DNA of 64,000 nt, taken from assembly GCA_029931535.1 (NCBI GenBank), contig JAQPZY010001414.1, forward strand, positions 574,001 through 638,000, written 5' to 3'. The stretch is from Margaritifera margaritifera. Taxonomy: Eukaryota; Mollusca; Bivalvia; Unionida; Margaritiferidae. The translations under genes and the position numbers were made by a program. Below, piece after piece: positions 42,544-55,330 of this stretch. Position 1 is the first letter of the stretch. Each line of letters begins with the position of its first letter. The notes under the pieces were generated by a model. That model was not told the origin of the DNA. It was given only the letters and a program-made list of their open reading frames with translations, and searched no databases.

Positions 42544-45500
42544 CTGGTCATATAAAAATTCAGTTATGTTATTCACATCTTTAAGCTAAAGTAGATAACA
42601 GGATCATGCGTGATATGAAGGCATCATGTTGTCTTCACAATTTAAACTTTGACTTTAAAATGTAGACTTTTGATACTCGCAAAAGTACGAATGTCAAGAA
42701 ATTTTGTTTTCGATCAGATGCTACTAAAATTTTGTCTTCGCTCAACTAAAGAATTTGTGCCATAATTTTCTGGTTAAGTGTTGTTATTGCTGTTGGTAAT
42801 GGAGGTGATAGTGGTAATATTAGTTTGTATTGTTGCAGTAGTAGTTGTTGATATTTGTTTTCTTGTATAAGAGACTCATTCAGTTTCGGTTGTGGATGTG
42901 AGACAAACCAATAGTGATATAAATCAAGGTGTAATACTTAACGCGTCGGACACTAGTCACAGTATGCAGTACAACGGTCATGTTCATTTGAGCCAATAGA
43001 TCTCGCTGTTATCTTTTTTATTATAGCCACTGTATGTGTACTATTAGACTTCATAAAACATATTATGTGTGCACACGCCGAAGAAGATGTTCAATCTTAA
43101 AACCATAGAATGGTCGAACGCGGCTTGTGATAATGATAATTCTTGAAATCTTTTCCACAACTGTTTCTACCAATTTGTTTATTGTCTCTTTGGGAATATT
43201 AAACAAACGGTACAATTATGCTTGCCCGCCACTCTTGTAATGAATGTTACTAAAATGGCTTAACTGTGGGATTTATAGAATGTTTGTTTGTGTGTCAGAT
43301 GGATTTGCTCGGAAGAAAACTTTATCAAATAGAAAGTAAGAAGATTGAAAGTACACATGTGCCATCTCGATGACTAGTGCGTGAGAATGTTCCATTAATC
43401 ACATGCTCTTTAGTTTTAAGCTTTATTTCTAACAATGTCACAACAACTTTCAATGACCAACATTACAGAAATGGAGAATATAAAATAAATATTCAAATTA
43501 TTGTATGGGTAAATAATCAATGCATGAAATCACTAGAAGTGGTGCCATTATGTCAATCAACCTTACTTCATACTTAAAAATGCGTGCGCAGCATTGTTGT
43601 GCGAGGTGTACCATCGGGTTTCATGGAGCATTGATACTCTAGTGAGTTGTTATACTTATCCTTATTTCTTGGCAGCAAGCAAAACAAATAACTCTGCATT
43701 CAGCAATGTGTGTATTTGGGTTAAAAACATGCAATCCTGTTACGTTCTCCAATCGCACAGAAGAAAGAAATCTCCGGGTAGATAAATACGATGTGTTTTC
43801 TTGCCCTAATACAGGGTATCACTCAGAGCAATACAAATCACGATGCACGCAAAATGGATTTTCAAATCATTTGCTCCACAGTAATCGGTGTATATTCACA
43901 TTCGTATATCAACCAAATACAGTTCAGAATATGCGCAATTTCACATAAACACCTGCCAATCATCTGGTAGTTGCTTAATTCATCAGAAATGACAGGTATT
44001 ATGCTGAAAGATTGGAAAAAAGTGGTAACTTCTCAACAGAACTTTCTTGGGAGACGCTCATAAATCGACATTTTTATATCAGTTTTAATGAGGAACTCGT
44101 GTCGCCCCGGAAAAGGATTAAGTAAAGCCAACGTAGCGGAACGGCGCCGTCACTAGGGAAACTTTAAATTATATTTGAAAATTGTAATTTGTTATATTTT
44201 TATGTCATAATAGCCATCATTCATGTTTGTCTGTTTCCTTTTTGTTGTTGTTGTTTGGGTTTTTGTGGGGTTTTATTTTTTTTATTTTTTTTTTGGTATC
44301 AACTTGCGCTGAATTCCTCGTGTATGCTGAAGCCTTCGGAATTCGGCAAACGTTGATACTACACAAATACATGTATGATCCCTATAGTATCACCTCCTTG
44401 GTTTATTCTCAATAAAAGGTAGTAGTGTTACGTACTGGTAAATGATTCTGCAGTATTACGTAACATAGCCTAGCTTCTGGGATCCCAAAAAGACAAGGTC
44501 CCACAAGCTGTGTTAAATGTAGAAAATACAGTGTAATAAGAACTTTCACCACCTTAAAAATCGTTTGGATTTAACTCATATTTCGGAATTACTTAACTTC
44601 AAGTAGAGGAGAAAACACGACAAATGTCATAAGTTGTTTTCAATTATAAAATATTTCTTATGTAAATGTGTGAGAAGGGCTTAGAGACTATAGTGAATCT
44701 ATCAAGATATTGAGTTCAAAGCCATCTTTAAACTAAATGTCATTTTAAGGAAGACACAGTCACGAACGCACTTTGGAAAAACTAATACATGACTCAAAAA
44801 CCTGCATATATTTGCAGGTGAATAGGGTGCAAATTGAGAGTTCTGGAGCACTATCGAACTATTGACTGTTATTTTAATTTTTTGTTTCGTAACTGCTCCA
44901 CATCTTCGCTGTTTTTTTTTCCGCTTCGCGGCTGCCAGGTTCACGACTCGCTTCTCTGCAGCTTTTGAAAGAAATAAATCAATTTATAAAACTCAAACTA
45001 CATAATGCGCCAGAAATACTCATCCTGTGGGCAACAATATACCAAAATATTGCATAATAAAATATAATAATCAAATGGACATGAAAAGAATCTATCTTGC
45101 ATTGGGCAGAATTTCAAAAAAGAAATAAAAATTACTGAGGTCAAAATCAATGATTATATGAGACTATATGATACCAGTATTAAATTATGGAGCCCACAAC
45201 TATTCCAATTTTAATATTGCTATAAAAAACGCTCGTCGAAGTATGCAGCAAAAGGATTGGGATAACTTTTCGAACGTTGAACATTATAAATGTTCTCCAT
45301 TTGGAATTTTAGAACACAGGAAAGGGTACTAGCTAAGAAAAGTATGTGTCCGAGCATTCTTCCAACAGTGAAAGAGGTCTCTTAAACAAGTCTGACTCAC
45401 TGGTCTAAACTTGACAATTTCATGAATTTTACACACAATTAACTACGATTGTCTCTGCCTTCCAGAGAATTTTCTTATTCTACGCATTTCCTTCTTTAAT

Positions 45501-45552
45501 TTCCATTCAACTGAACCGCCGTGCATTAATAATATTTTTTTTCTACACTTAC

Positions 45553-45729
45553 TACTCTTTGTTGGAGACAACATCCTATCTTGCCTCCTTCCAGTTTGCA
45601 ACACTCGTGATCAGCCGGGCACCTTGCTTCCTCGTCAGGACACAACGCAGTCTTCTGGACATCCATTTTTTCGAAAAAGAATGGATTTGCCAACGTCATT
45701 GTCACGCATACCATCAAAAGAACAAGCAT
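45553..45729 (-). CDS. Secreted granulin, exon 1 of a three-exon gene
   Basis: The exon begins at the ATG, immediately after a TTTTTAATTTACAG acceptor, so an untranslated 5' exon must lie upstream. It encodes 59 residues and ends at a GTAAGT donor in phase 0. Residues 1-15 (MLVLLMVCVTMTLAN) form a signal peptide. A half-granulin follows (ALCPDEEARCPADHECC and GGKIGCCLQQ), comparable to the paragranulin at the start of larger progranulins. With exons 2 and 3 the product is 136 residues: signal, half-granulin, linker, one complete granulin. Granulins are disulfide-rich secreted growth-factor-like modules. In molluscs and other invertebrates they are associated with growth and immunity, but the role here is inferred. 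Phase-0 introns on both sides of the middle exon fit module shuffling. No exon encoding the second half of the first granulin was found between 42544 and 45552. Confidence 0.8.
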
Positions 45730-45824
45730 CTGTAAATTAAAAAATAGAATGCACAAATAAATGCATACGTACAGACAGTAGAAACAGACAAACAGACGGA
45801 CATGCAGACATAGTCGTAACATAC

Positions 45825-45826
<2 letters not shown>

Positions 45827-45883
<57 letters not shown>

Positions 45884-45895
45884 GTATATATATAT
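45827..45895. repeat. (TA)n microsatellite
   Basis: About 69 bp of TA with TGTA interruptions at its right end. It lies about 100 bp upstream of granulin exon 1. Confidence 0.95.
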
Positions 45896-46265
45896 TGTAT
45901 TTGACACTAGATAGATCTAGTTCAGAAAACTAGACAAAGGACACTAAATTAGAAACATAGCGTGTGTTTTTTGTGATCTTTGCGACAAAAATGCTCGTTT
46001 GGGGATCAATTTGGCTAGCATAATTTTTCAGGTTTAACGAAACTAAATCTTCCCCGTCAGTCATATCATGGGATAGTGGTATCTTGTGTGCTCGTAACCA
46101 TACTTCGTGTATCAAAGTAGACGTACCCGCTGTGGGTATTCGGACCACCTTGGTTATTTATGCGAAACGAAACTATTCCTCTGACGTATGTCGGCGTAGT
46201 AATCTGCTGAAAAATCATACATTCTGTTCGCTCGAAATTTCTTAGCGAAAAAGAAACCGCAATCT

Positions 46266-46396
46266 ATTCGGACCACCTTGACTATTTCTAAGATTGGATT
46301 GACCGTATAAATCACCGAGAAGTTGCGAATTGAAAAATATGCATTTGCAACTTCTCGATCAATCCTTCTTTCGTTAATAGCCGAGGTAGTCTGAAT
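46266..46396. mobile_element. 131-bp foldback element (MITE-like)
   Basis: The left arm ATTCGGACCACCTTGACTAT..GATTGGATTGA is complementary, with mismatches, to the right arm ending CCGAGGTAGTCTGAAT. In the centre GAGAAGTTGC (46317-46326) and GCAACTTCTC (46347-46356) are perfectly complementary around a 20-base loop. A further ATTCGGACCACCTTGG(C/T)TATT phrase at about 46138 suggests a nested or older copy. Confidence 0.65.
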
Positions 46397-48059
46397 GGCA
46401 GCTACTGGCAGCTATCTGCATACATTAGAGATAAGACCGTAGAATTGACATCGAACCTGTGAATGCGCTGTGGAGTATTAAAACGGTCAGCCGTAATGTA
46501 ACTAAACAAGCATAAACTTTCGAAAAATGCTTGCCTACTCCTAACATATATTCCAGAGTCTTTTAGCAGTTACCTACATGTCTCTAGATAGACCTGAGAT
46601 ATGTGTAACAATATGATTGTACTCTTATAGGAGGTAAAGTGAAACAGCGCTCTAAGTACCGTTATAACTTGAGTAGTTATTTTTGACGGCTATTTATACT
46701 TTTTATTTTGCCAAACTCTGATGCTTTGGCCGCCATGGAAACTGAAAACTGAAGCGAATTGAATGTAGAATTAAAGGTAGAAGATGAAATAAAGTGAAGC
46801 TGTTTTTGGTCAGGCAAATTTAAAAAAGATAAGGGTACTTTTAATAGGCCATAGAACTGTCAGTTAAAATTAACGATCTTCTTTAACCTCAGGACAACCA
46901 CAAATATACACTATTTGAGGTTTTCGAAACCATCTCTCTACACAGTATTGCCTGGCGTCATATTTAAAGGGCTTTTACCTTCATTTTCTTTGATGATAGC
47001 TTATATGAATAAAGCTGTAGCTATATATGTGTTTGTCGTAGCAGAGCTGAGAGAATGTGTATTTTATCTACATGTACTGAACAAGTAACTTATGATAAAT
47101 AATTTGTCATGAGGAATGTGTCACTAGTCCATGTTTTGAAGTAATGGTAACATAGAAAACAGAGTTGTTATTGTGAGTTACTTCGTTTTCATTTAGTAAT
47201 CGAATGCTTTATTTTACACATCAAACTTTATGAATGTATGGTCCAATTGTTTTCATTTGTTTCCTTCTAAATCAAATAATTACATGTACATTTACATTTC
47301 TAAAATAAGAACAAGGTGTCAGTACTTATTTCATGACACTGTAGTCAGGATCTGTGCACATATTGGCAGGTGTTCTATCGAAGCTGGTGGCAGTGCATTC
47401 TAATAACTGCCACTGAAATTAATCTCCTTTACTAGCATAATTTATTTGTTAATGCAGCTAATTGCCTAATGCTCCGAATTAAACGGCAAGTAACTGTTTT
47501 ACCGCAGTTCGGGGTATATACTTGTAAATAGAAAGTGTTGTTGTCATCTTCTAGTTGACGTATTATAATTCTGTGTTTATAAATTCAAAATATCTTGACC
47601 AGTTAAAAGTTGACCAAAAATCGGAGGGAGATAGATATGTAAATTCAGTGTGATTTGTAACGCTTATATTAATCCAATAAAAGGAAAGCGAAATATGAAT
47701 ACACAAAGATAATGTCCAGAAGTGTATTGCAAATGGAGAAGAAAGACCCCACAATATTTTGGCAATTGTTCAGTAAACCCCATATTCAAGTCATGGGATA
47801 TACAATTTCATTAAAGGCCTTTTAAGTTCATTTTAAACATTTCCACTCGTTGAATAGTTACGCAAGTGATATCGAAGTTAAATCTTATGTTGATAATTTG
47901 CACCATTGTCATAATGTGAATGTTTATGCTATAGTCAGTGAATTAGACTCACCTATTACGAAAACATGAGGTGCTCGCATCCTTTAAAATTCAAAATGAA
48001 ACAATGAATTCAGAAATAATTTACTTTTAAAAGAATACTTCGTTATATGGGAACAAAAT
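46397..48059. other. Intergenic, no gene seen
   Basis: AT-rich. No domain-bearing frame and no strong repeat. Confidence 0.5.
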
Positions 48060-48640
48060 TATTACACCCTTTATAATAAAATTGTTGAAATTTATTTTGA
48101 ATAGTGGATGTTTTCCAACAAGTTGAAGAATGGGGGTGATAAAACTACTGTTTATATCAGGAATATTGATTTAGCCAAAAATGACAGGAGACTTTGACCC
48201 AGGAGTTGTTTGTCAAAATTATTTGTCAGCGTTCTTAATTAGAGGATATTATTTGGACTAAAGAAAAAGATACAATATCGGACTCCCCGTTTGGTGTCAA
48301 AAAAGCTGAAGGAACTGATAATGCGATTTGCATTTTATATACTCTTGTAAATAAGTGCTTAAGTGAAGATAAACATTTTTATGCCATATTCGTGGATTTC
48401 GAAAAAGAATTGATAATAAGATAGAAATGTACTCTGGTTTGAGATTTTTAAACAAGGTATTAATGGCGAAATGTTTACTATTTTACTGTTACTTTATATG
48501 TATTGTGTGGTAAGGTCTTGTACTTTTCACACTGGTTGTTATTCTGATTTTTTTAAATATTTACTTGGGTTTTAAGCAAGGTAAAATACTATCACCTGTC
48601 CTTTCTTCTTTGTTTTTAGACAATAATAAGATGTCATTAC
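48060..48640 (+). mobile_element. LINE reverse-transcriptase relic
   Basis: Broken frames read in the order expected for fingers and palm of a non-LTR reverse transcriptase. LYNKIVEIYF and GCFPTSW with MGVIKP come first (about 48066-48150). A long clean stretch at 48291-48410 holds FGVKKAEGTDNAICILYTL, then DKHFYAIFVDFEK, the strand with the first catalytic Asp. LGFKQGKILSPVLSSLF (about 48567-48615) then matches the conserved GxxQGxxLSP motif. The FxDD box is not intact. Frameshifts and stops are frequent, and no endonuclease is attached. It could belong to the same family as the endonuclease relic at 2340-2960, but this is unproven. Confidence 0.75.
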
Positions 48641-49259
48641 AGGGTAGTGGATATCCCGTAGTAACTCTTGAACAGATATATCTTATTCTTACTCCTTCAT
48701 CAGCTGATATGAGTTTATGCTCAGAAACTGTCAGAGGATTCCAGCTTCTCATGGAATCGCTTGAACAGTTGGAATGCAGACGTAAAAAAAAATATAGACG
48801 AACTGCAAATTGTTATTTTCAGAAGGGGAGTGCCTATTTGAATTCAGAAAAAAAACCAGTGCTATGGTGGAAAAGAAAGAGAAATTGTTCAAGGCTGGAA
48901 TTATATTGGTCTTGTTTGTTTGTTCGTCTTGTTGTTTTTTTTTTTTTTTTTTTCTCCTATTAATGAAATGCTTTTAAAGCACAACAGACTCTAGCAGTTG
49001 AATGAATAAAGTCACCTAACATCATAAGTTTATTTAATATGTTTTGAATGTAAAAATGTCACCATGAGATGCTATTATGCATGGAGAACTTGATCGTTAG
49101 CTGCTAAAATTAAAAATATTTGTAAATATCGAAAAATATTAGATAAAAAAAGAAAAATATAAACAGTCACAAAATAATACTTTTAATTAGCTGTCACTCC
49201 TGAAATACGGTTTATCTACGTATCATTTTTCAGATGTATGGATATACTCTGATTCAGAG

Positions 49260-49820
49260 AATTTTAAAATCTTCATTCATGCTTTAAAATAAAGATTTTT
49301 GTTGTATACATAAGTGTGAAATATAGAAAATAAATGGCGAAATATTTGTCATATTTTTAACGTTTTATTTATGTACTTTCACATGTTAAAAATATATCCT
49401 TATATGTCCACATATGAAACAACAAGATATTCCATCATACCAAGCGACCAAACGAGCATGTCTCGACACCTCTCGCTTCTCTACAAAGTTTTGTCCCCTG
49501 TAAAGCATTGTCAACAGTATAATAAACCCGTTGTGCGCCATCGCACAGTCGGACCTGATTTGTAGTCGGGTAAAATAGTTTATAAAATAAATATATATAA
49601 AAAATGTCGTTTATTGCAACAGATTAGGTCATTCCAAACCTACCGTTCTCTTCAATCGCTTATATTTTAATGACAAGTCTTTTAATAAAATTGCAATTGA
49701 GATGAACTTACGAAAGGGTGGATGGCTGCTGATGAGTGAGTGTAATCTTCTAAGTTTCTATCCAGGAGCAAGTTTGGTATATAATAAAAAGACATTTTAT
49801 TTCTCTGCGAAAATACTGGA
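49260..49820 (+). repeat. Dispersed repeat Z, copy 2
   Basis: This is the partner of 25020-25705 in the same orientation, with many small indels. Confidence 0.65.
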
Positions 49821-50478
49821 TATATCAAACACTATCTCCTAGAAACGACGTACACAACTAGGTCAACCCAAGCGAACAGCGCTATTGTGCTGATAGCTTG
49901 TATCAGCATTCGTTCGCATTATTCATAGTTGTAACCTGGGCCAATCAAACTTCCATTGGTGATGAGACTCCTTTAAATGGCTTTATTTAGAATAACTAGG
50001 GGGCGGAAACTAAAGGGCATTACGCCAGATTTTGGAAGTTATAGTACAGCTATGCTCCACCGCCTTCGCCATTGATTCGATACAGTGTCAGTGCACATCC
50101 ACATCGGCAAGGTCGGCGACACTACATACAAACTGATGGGTGTGGAGGTGAAGGTGTGATGAAAGAGTAGAGATTAAAACCAAAACTGTAATTCATCCAG
50201 AAGATAAACTATAAACACATGTCATTAATGAAAAGCAAACAACCCTAACTCTAGCATCATCATTGTGATCATTGATAAAAAAAAATTTTTTAGACATTGA
50301 GAGAGAGAGAGACTGGGCGGGGGGGGGGGGGGGATGCACGAAATAATAATTTAAGACACTCGGCCAAAAATTGCAACGGCTTTGTTACCTTTTCATTTAG
50401 TAACTTAATTCTCTAAAACCTTTGGCGTACATTTGAAAATCACAATCTGCGAATTTGAACAGAGTGAGAAGAAAACGA

Positions 50479-50577
50479 ATTATAATACACAGTCTAGTCT
50501 TGTAACAAGAACATGTGACACTGCATTTACATTGAATTATAATTCCCGGTCTAGTCTTGTAACAAGAATATGTGACA
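50479..50577. repeat. Two-copy ~57-bp repeat with internal palindrome
   Basis: ATTATAAT..C.(A/G)GTCTAGTCTTGTAACAAGAA(C/T)ATGTGACA occurs twice, about 57 bp apart. Each copy includes the palindrome CTTGTAACAAG. Confidence 0.7.
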
Positions 50578-50809
50578 TATCCCCCCAAAAGGATGGAACA
50601 AAGCCGCTGCTATAAGCATTCCTGCGCAGCAGACACACCCGCATGCCGACCCAACAATTAACTCTCATCTAATACACAGTCACTCCGGATTCCTATGACA
50701 GAAATCAAGGCATGTATAAATTAATATAGATACACGAGACAGAGCGAAAAGTGATATCACTGAATCCTACATGAAGATAAGTGATAATAGAGAGTGAGGA
50801 TATGTGCAT

Positions 50810-50905
50810 GGTCGAGGGGGTATAGGGGTTGGTGCGTGCAGGTAAGGCGATTTTTGCTGTAACCCGTGGACCTTGGGTTTGAATCTCGGTAGGGAACGAA
50901 TTAAA
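50810..50905 (+). mobile_element. tRNA-like SINE head (second family)
   Basis: A GTATAGGGGTTGGTGCGTG A-box-like phrase is followed about 45 nt later by GGGTTTGAATCTC, a B-box-like phrase. It is then followed by unrelated AT-rich sequence. The sequence differs from the SINE at 34770-34968. A degenerate tRNA pseudogene is the alternative. Confidence 0.45.
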
Positions 50906-51054
50906 ACTATTCTCTAACCTGAATGAAATAGTCTTTCTCAATATATAATAATTTTACTCTGTAGTATCACGCAGCCTCATGTATGATCCGGGGATTTCAC
51001 TTTCCCCTCTGTCTGGTGTAACTTTGTACCTATCTATATTAATTTATATATGCC

Positions 51055-51058
<4 letters not shown>

Positions 51059-51116
<58 letters not shown>
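51059..51116. repeat. (TA)n microsatellite
   Basis: About 58 bp of TA. Confidence 0.95.
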
Positions 51117-51119
<3 letters not shown>

Positions 51120-52194
51120 CACTAAAAATATATTATTTTATTAATACATCTAAACCAAGTATAGATATTCAGATTCCCTTCGACTTTTGGTGAATGTGAA
51201 CCATAAACTAAGACCTCTAGACTTAAGGGGCTCAGGTAGATTTGGCTGTACTCGGATAAATAGAAACTGTGTGATCATAATGAGGTTGTGCACAAATATA
51301 AATTTTTATCTTTTTGTAATAAGTATTATTTGTTGAGAAGATCCCATGTTGACAGATACAATTGCAGACACGCCACACAAATAAAATGTGTGTTGCTAAT
51401 GAATCGTACTCTTAAGAAAATTATATGTAATTTAGCGTTTGAAATAAGAAAGCAACTTTATAATGTGACCCCGTCAGCAACTAGAACTTTTAATATTCAT
51501 GTGAAATTAAGTTTTATCATTGAATAATTATTGGTATCTATAATTCACTATACATTTTGTGTTATATTCAATAATCATGTTGTTCATCAGAATCAACAAA
51601 GAGTTAGAATCTGATAATAACGAACCAGATCCAAAGCTAGATATAACAGAACCGAGAGGAAAGCGGCATGTGTGGTTCTCCTATTGTAATGCTAGCGTCG
51701 CTGCGTTGTGTTTTCGCTATTGCCGGAGGAGTTACTCAAAGGTCACAGGGCTATTGTCCAATGGCAGTCATTCGGAAATTGTCTATTAAAAATCTCTTGC
51801 GAAGTATTATTTTTTTTATTTTTATTTTTACAATATCTTTTGCTAAAAACTCAGACAATTAGAGAAACAATTATAAAAATTAATTACATGTCAACACACT
51901 TACCTTGAATTCAGCGGAGGACAGGTGTATAAGTTTGCTCAAATCTTCTTTAAAAAGTATTTTCTCGTTTCTATTTTGTTTTGGTTTAGCAGCGACAACT
52001 GCACCTATCTGTTGATCAACGACTTTTGTACCTCATATATACTAATAAGAGTACCACGTGATGAAGCAAAACTCATGTGATTGGATATTATACAATTGCT
52101 GATGGAAGATCGTGAAAAAAAAAAACAAACAAATAAAACATGTACCTGTTCCATATGTCCCATAAAGTAATTGCTCGTCAAATTAAAGCAAATA

Positions 52195-52198
<4 letters not shown>

Positions 52199-52284
<86 letters not shown>
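52199..52284. repeat. (TA)n microsatellite
   Basis: About 86 bp of TA, among the longest uninterrupted runs in the window. Confidence 0.95.
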
Positions 52285-52287
<3 letters not shown>

Positions 52288-53279
52288 TTTAAAACTGAAA
52301 TTAAAAATGATCTCGAAATAAATCATCTTGATACGATTTTTGTTAAATGTGCTGTTATTTATTTTATTTTAACTTGTATACAACCTATGAATTAAGAAGT
52401 ACGTTCAAAACCGTCCTGTATTCGGATTACTTCCTTTCCTACTTACTAAGTTTTTATTTTTTTTTTTCCTAATACAGGTAGTTTGTGATTCCTTTAATAA
52501 TAAGCCGATTTACCTGACGCACTTTAAAAAAATTACTACGCAAACAAAAACTACAATAAAGAAAGTAACTAACAAAAATTAAAGTTATGTAATAATGTTT
52601 GAAAGTTCATGGATTTGGACGTCTGTGGACCAAAATAAATGTGTGCATGACCTCAAAAATACATGTACCATATATTGAATTGAAAGGACTATATTGAATA
52701 AGAGTCTTTTTTTGGCCCCTCTCCAGATTTCTTCGCTTGGTGTATATCAGAAGTATGACTTGGTTTGATTTATTTTCTGACATAATTTTTGTGTTCACGT
52801 GCAGATTGCCATGGAAACTGTGAGTTAAGAAATTATCAAAGAAGATATGCACGTTTTTCATTTTTTTCCATGTATTTCTCATTTCATACTGTCTATTCAT
52901 AAACTATTCACTAAATTTAAAATGACATTATGAATTTTGATTATTTTTCTGGTGTAAATTTGCATAAAACAAGGTTTTAATTTTTTTTTTTTTTTAAATG
53001 ACCAGAAATAAACCCGAGTAACCCATGAGGAATAAATCTAACTTACAAAATCAAGATGAAATTGTTCTAAGTTCGTTATAAAAATAAGACATTCACTGAT
53101 AACATCAAAAACTGTTTGCGTTTGAAACATTGTTTAGGATGGTTGGCTGATATGATTGATTATGAGGCCTTTCTAGTGGCTTCTGGGATCTCTTATTCAC
53201 CGAAAATATTGGTGTTTGTCCCATTGTTTCTGGAAATGAAAAATGTTCTTTTACAATATTTTCCTTAATTTCGTGGCAA

Positions 53280-53311
53280 CACACACAGACACATACGCAC
53301 ACACACACATG

Positions 53312-53366
<55 letters not shown>
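53280..53366. repeat. (CA)n microsatellite
   Basis: About 87 bp of CA with a few CG and TG interruptions in the left half. Confidence 0.95.
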
Positions 53367-53369
<3 letters not shown>

Positions 53370-54822
53370 ATAACATAAGACCTAAGCCTTTGAAAAATTT
53401 AAAACCGGGTTTAGTCATACGGATTTATTTTGCCTTCCTTGTCCAAAACGTATCTATACCTGTCTAGTTTTAAAGCGGGTATCGTGAGAATACGTATTTA
53501 CTGACTTCATAAGTCGCGTCTCCTCGTTCACGAAACAATGTCATCTCGTACTGAAGATCAATGTGCACCGCAAGTCGTTTCTACCCTTATAAAGGAGCGC
53601 GCACAATAAGATAATAAAAGAAAGAAACACTAGCTTTATCTTAAGTATTCTTTTTATATTTAATTTTAAATACATCCGATTATAATAATTTATAATGTTA
53701 TAAATTGTATCTCAAAAAAGTTTATGTTGTGCAACAGTTGAACACATTTCACATATTAATGTATAAAACTAGAAGAGGAAATAGCACGCGCTATACGGCT
53801 CAACCATGATTTATATAATAGTTTCTGATATAGCGTTGAAATTGATTCTTTTGTTTGTACTTTTACTCAAACTGCCAATTTAAAGTATCTGTATCGGAAT
53901 AATATGATGACACTGGTCAACAAAATGTAATTAAATTTTGTAGCCCTTGGAACTGGTAATATTAGGGATTACTCTTAGATACAACCTTGCTAAACGATGA
54001 TTGGAAGTACTGCATACTTAAATTCCTAGCCACGTGTTCTTGAAACGTTTTAAACAAAACTCTAACTCAAGCTCAAAATTATAACTTTTATTAAAAGGAA
54101 GTTATTTTAGTAAAACTTTTAAGATCTTCAGGATATTCAAAACTTCGATTCCTCTATTAACCTGATAAATTTCGATCACGATGATTTCCTCCAGGTATAA
54201 TATCTACGTTTGGTGTTTTGAGCTTATTCTTGAGTTTCGTGCTTAACAAGTTTCGAAAATGCAGAGATTAGTCTTCTTTGCTTCTCTGTAGTCTATATCT
54301 TATCAGGAAAAGAAGCGATTTTGATTGAGGTTTTAGAGGGACTCTAGGTTGGATCAATAAAATAAAATGAAACAAATATTAGTATCCCAATACATATGGT
54401 TTTATCAATCCCAGGTTGACATACTTGCCATGCTACAAAGTAATCTATACATATTTTTTTTTGAGAACCGAAATACATCATCTATATCACTTGAGAGATA
54501 AATCAATGATCGATTTGTAATCTTCCACCTGCAAGTAGTGTTGGTTTCCAGGAAGAAGGTGCACGTAAAGTCTGATCATATCTAAACAGGTTAAACTTCC
54601 ATTCTACTGTGCAGAGTGCAAAACATTGCCGATATCCAACTCCACACCCATTTCATAATGTCCACGCTACGACAAAATTCTTAATTGTGTGGACGAAGTT
54701 TTAGAACTTGTCCAGGAAAAAAAACTTTTATCTTCAGTTTTGACAGCATGATTACACCTTTAAACTTAAAACCGTTGCAAAAGGGGGTGTTAAGTAGCAC
54801 ACATCACCTTTGTTTTATTACT

Positions 54823-54825
<3 letters not shown>
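53367..54825. other. Intergenic, no gene seen
   Basis: AT-rich, no domain-bearing frame. Confidence 0.5.

Positions 54826-54868
<43 letters not shown>
54826..54868. repeat. (GA)n microsatellite
   Basis: About 43 bp of GA. Confidence 0.95.
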
Positions 54869-54871
<3 letters not shown>

Positions 54872-55194
54872 TTCAGTGGAAGTAAAGAAGTGTGTTCCTG
54901 TGATTAGAGGGGCATGAAATTCATTTATGATTATGTTCTGTAACAAATATTGTAGCTTTTTCCAGGACTGTTGGAGAGCTGAAATACCGATATTTATTAA
55001 ACAGACATATTTTATCCAAACAGAGCTTCATGTATTGTATTCATTCATCGACACGTAAATATTATGGCAGACACTTCGGGTTAAATTTAGCGTTTGTCGA
55101 AGATAAATATTCCCTATTAGTCTCAGGGTCGTCACGCCACGTAAAGGATTAGCGTTGTAATATAGATGGGGTTGTTTCTGCTGTTGTTGCTTTC

Positions 55195-55330
55195 AACGGC
55201 ACTTTAAACACGTTATTGCCTATATCATGCTGGGAAATGGGAGCTAAATGCCTTTCCCAAGGACACACCGAGCCTGGTCTGGGCGAGTATCACGGGTTCG
55301 GTATAGCCAATAATGTGCTAAAAGCGCCGT
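55195..55330 (-). mobile_element. Decayed SINE related to the copy at 34770
   Basis: The plus strand reads GGCACTTTAAACACGTTATTGCC, GCCTTTCCCAAGGACACACC, CCTGGTCTGG and a residual GGGTTCGGTATAGCC. These align in order with the body and B-box region of the SINE at 34770-34968. The tRNA-like head is badly eroded. Confidence 0.6.

Noticed and set aside
43594..43948. Plus-strand Cys-containing ORFs inside the granulin intron
   Set aside because: Cys spacing fits no zinc finger or disulfide module, and no splice or promoter signals were seen.
45005..45060. A missing granulin exon (YCCPQDEY on the minus strand)
   Set aside because: Only one Cys pair fits, there is no preceding CCxD pair, no acceptor, and a stop follows soon after.
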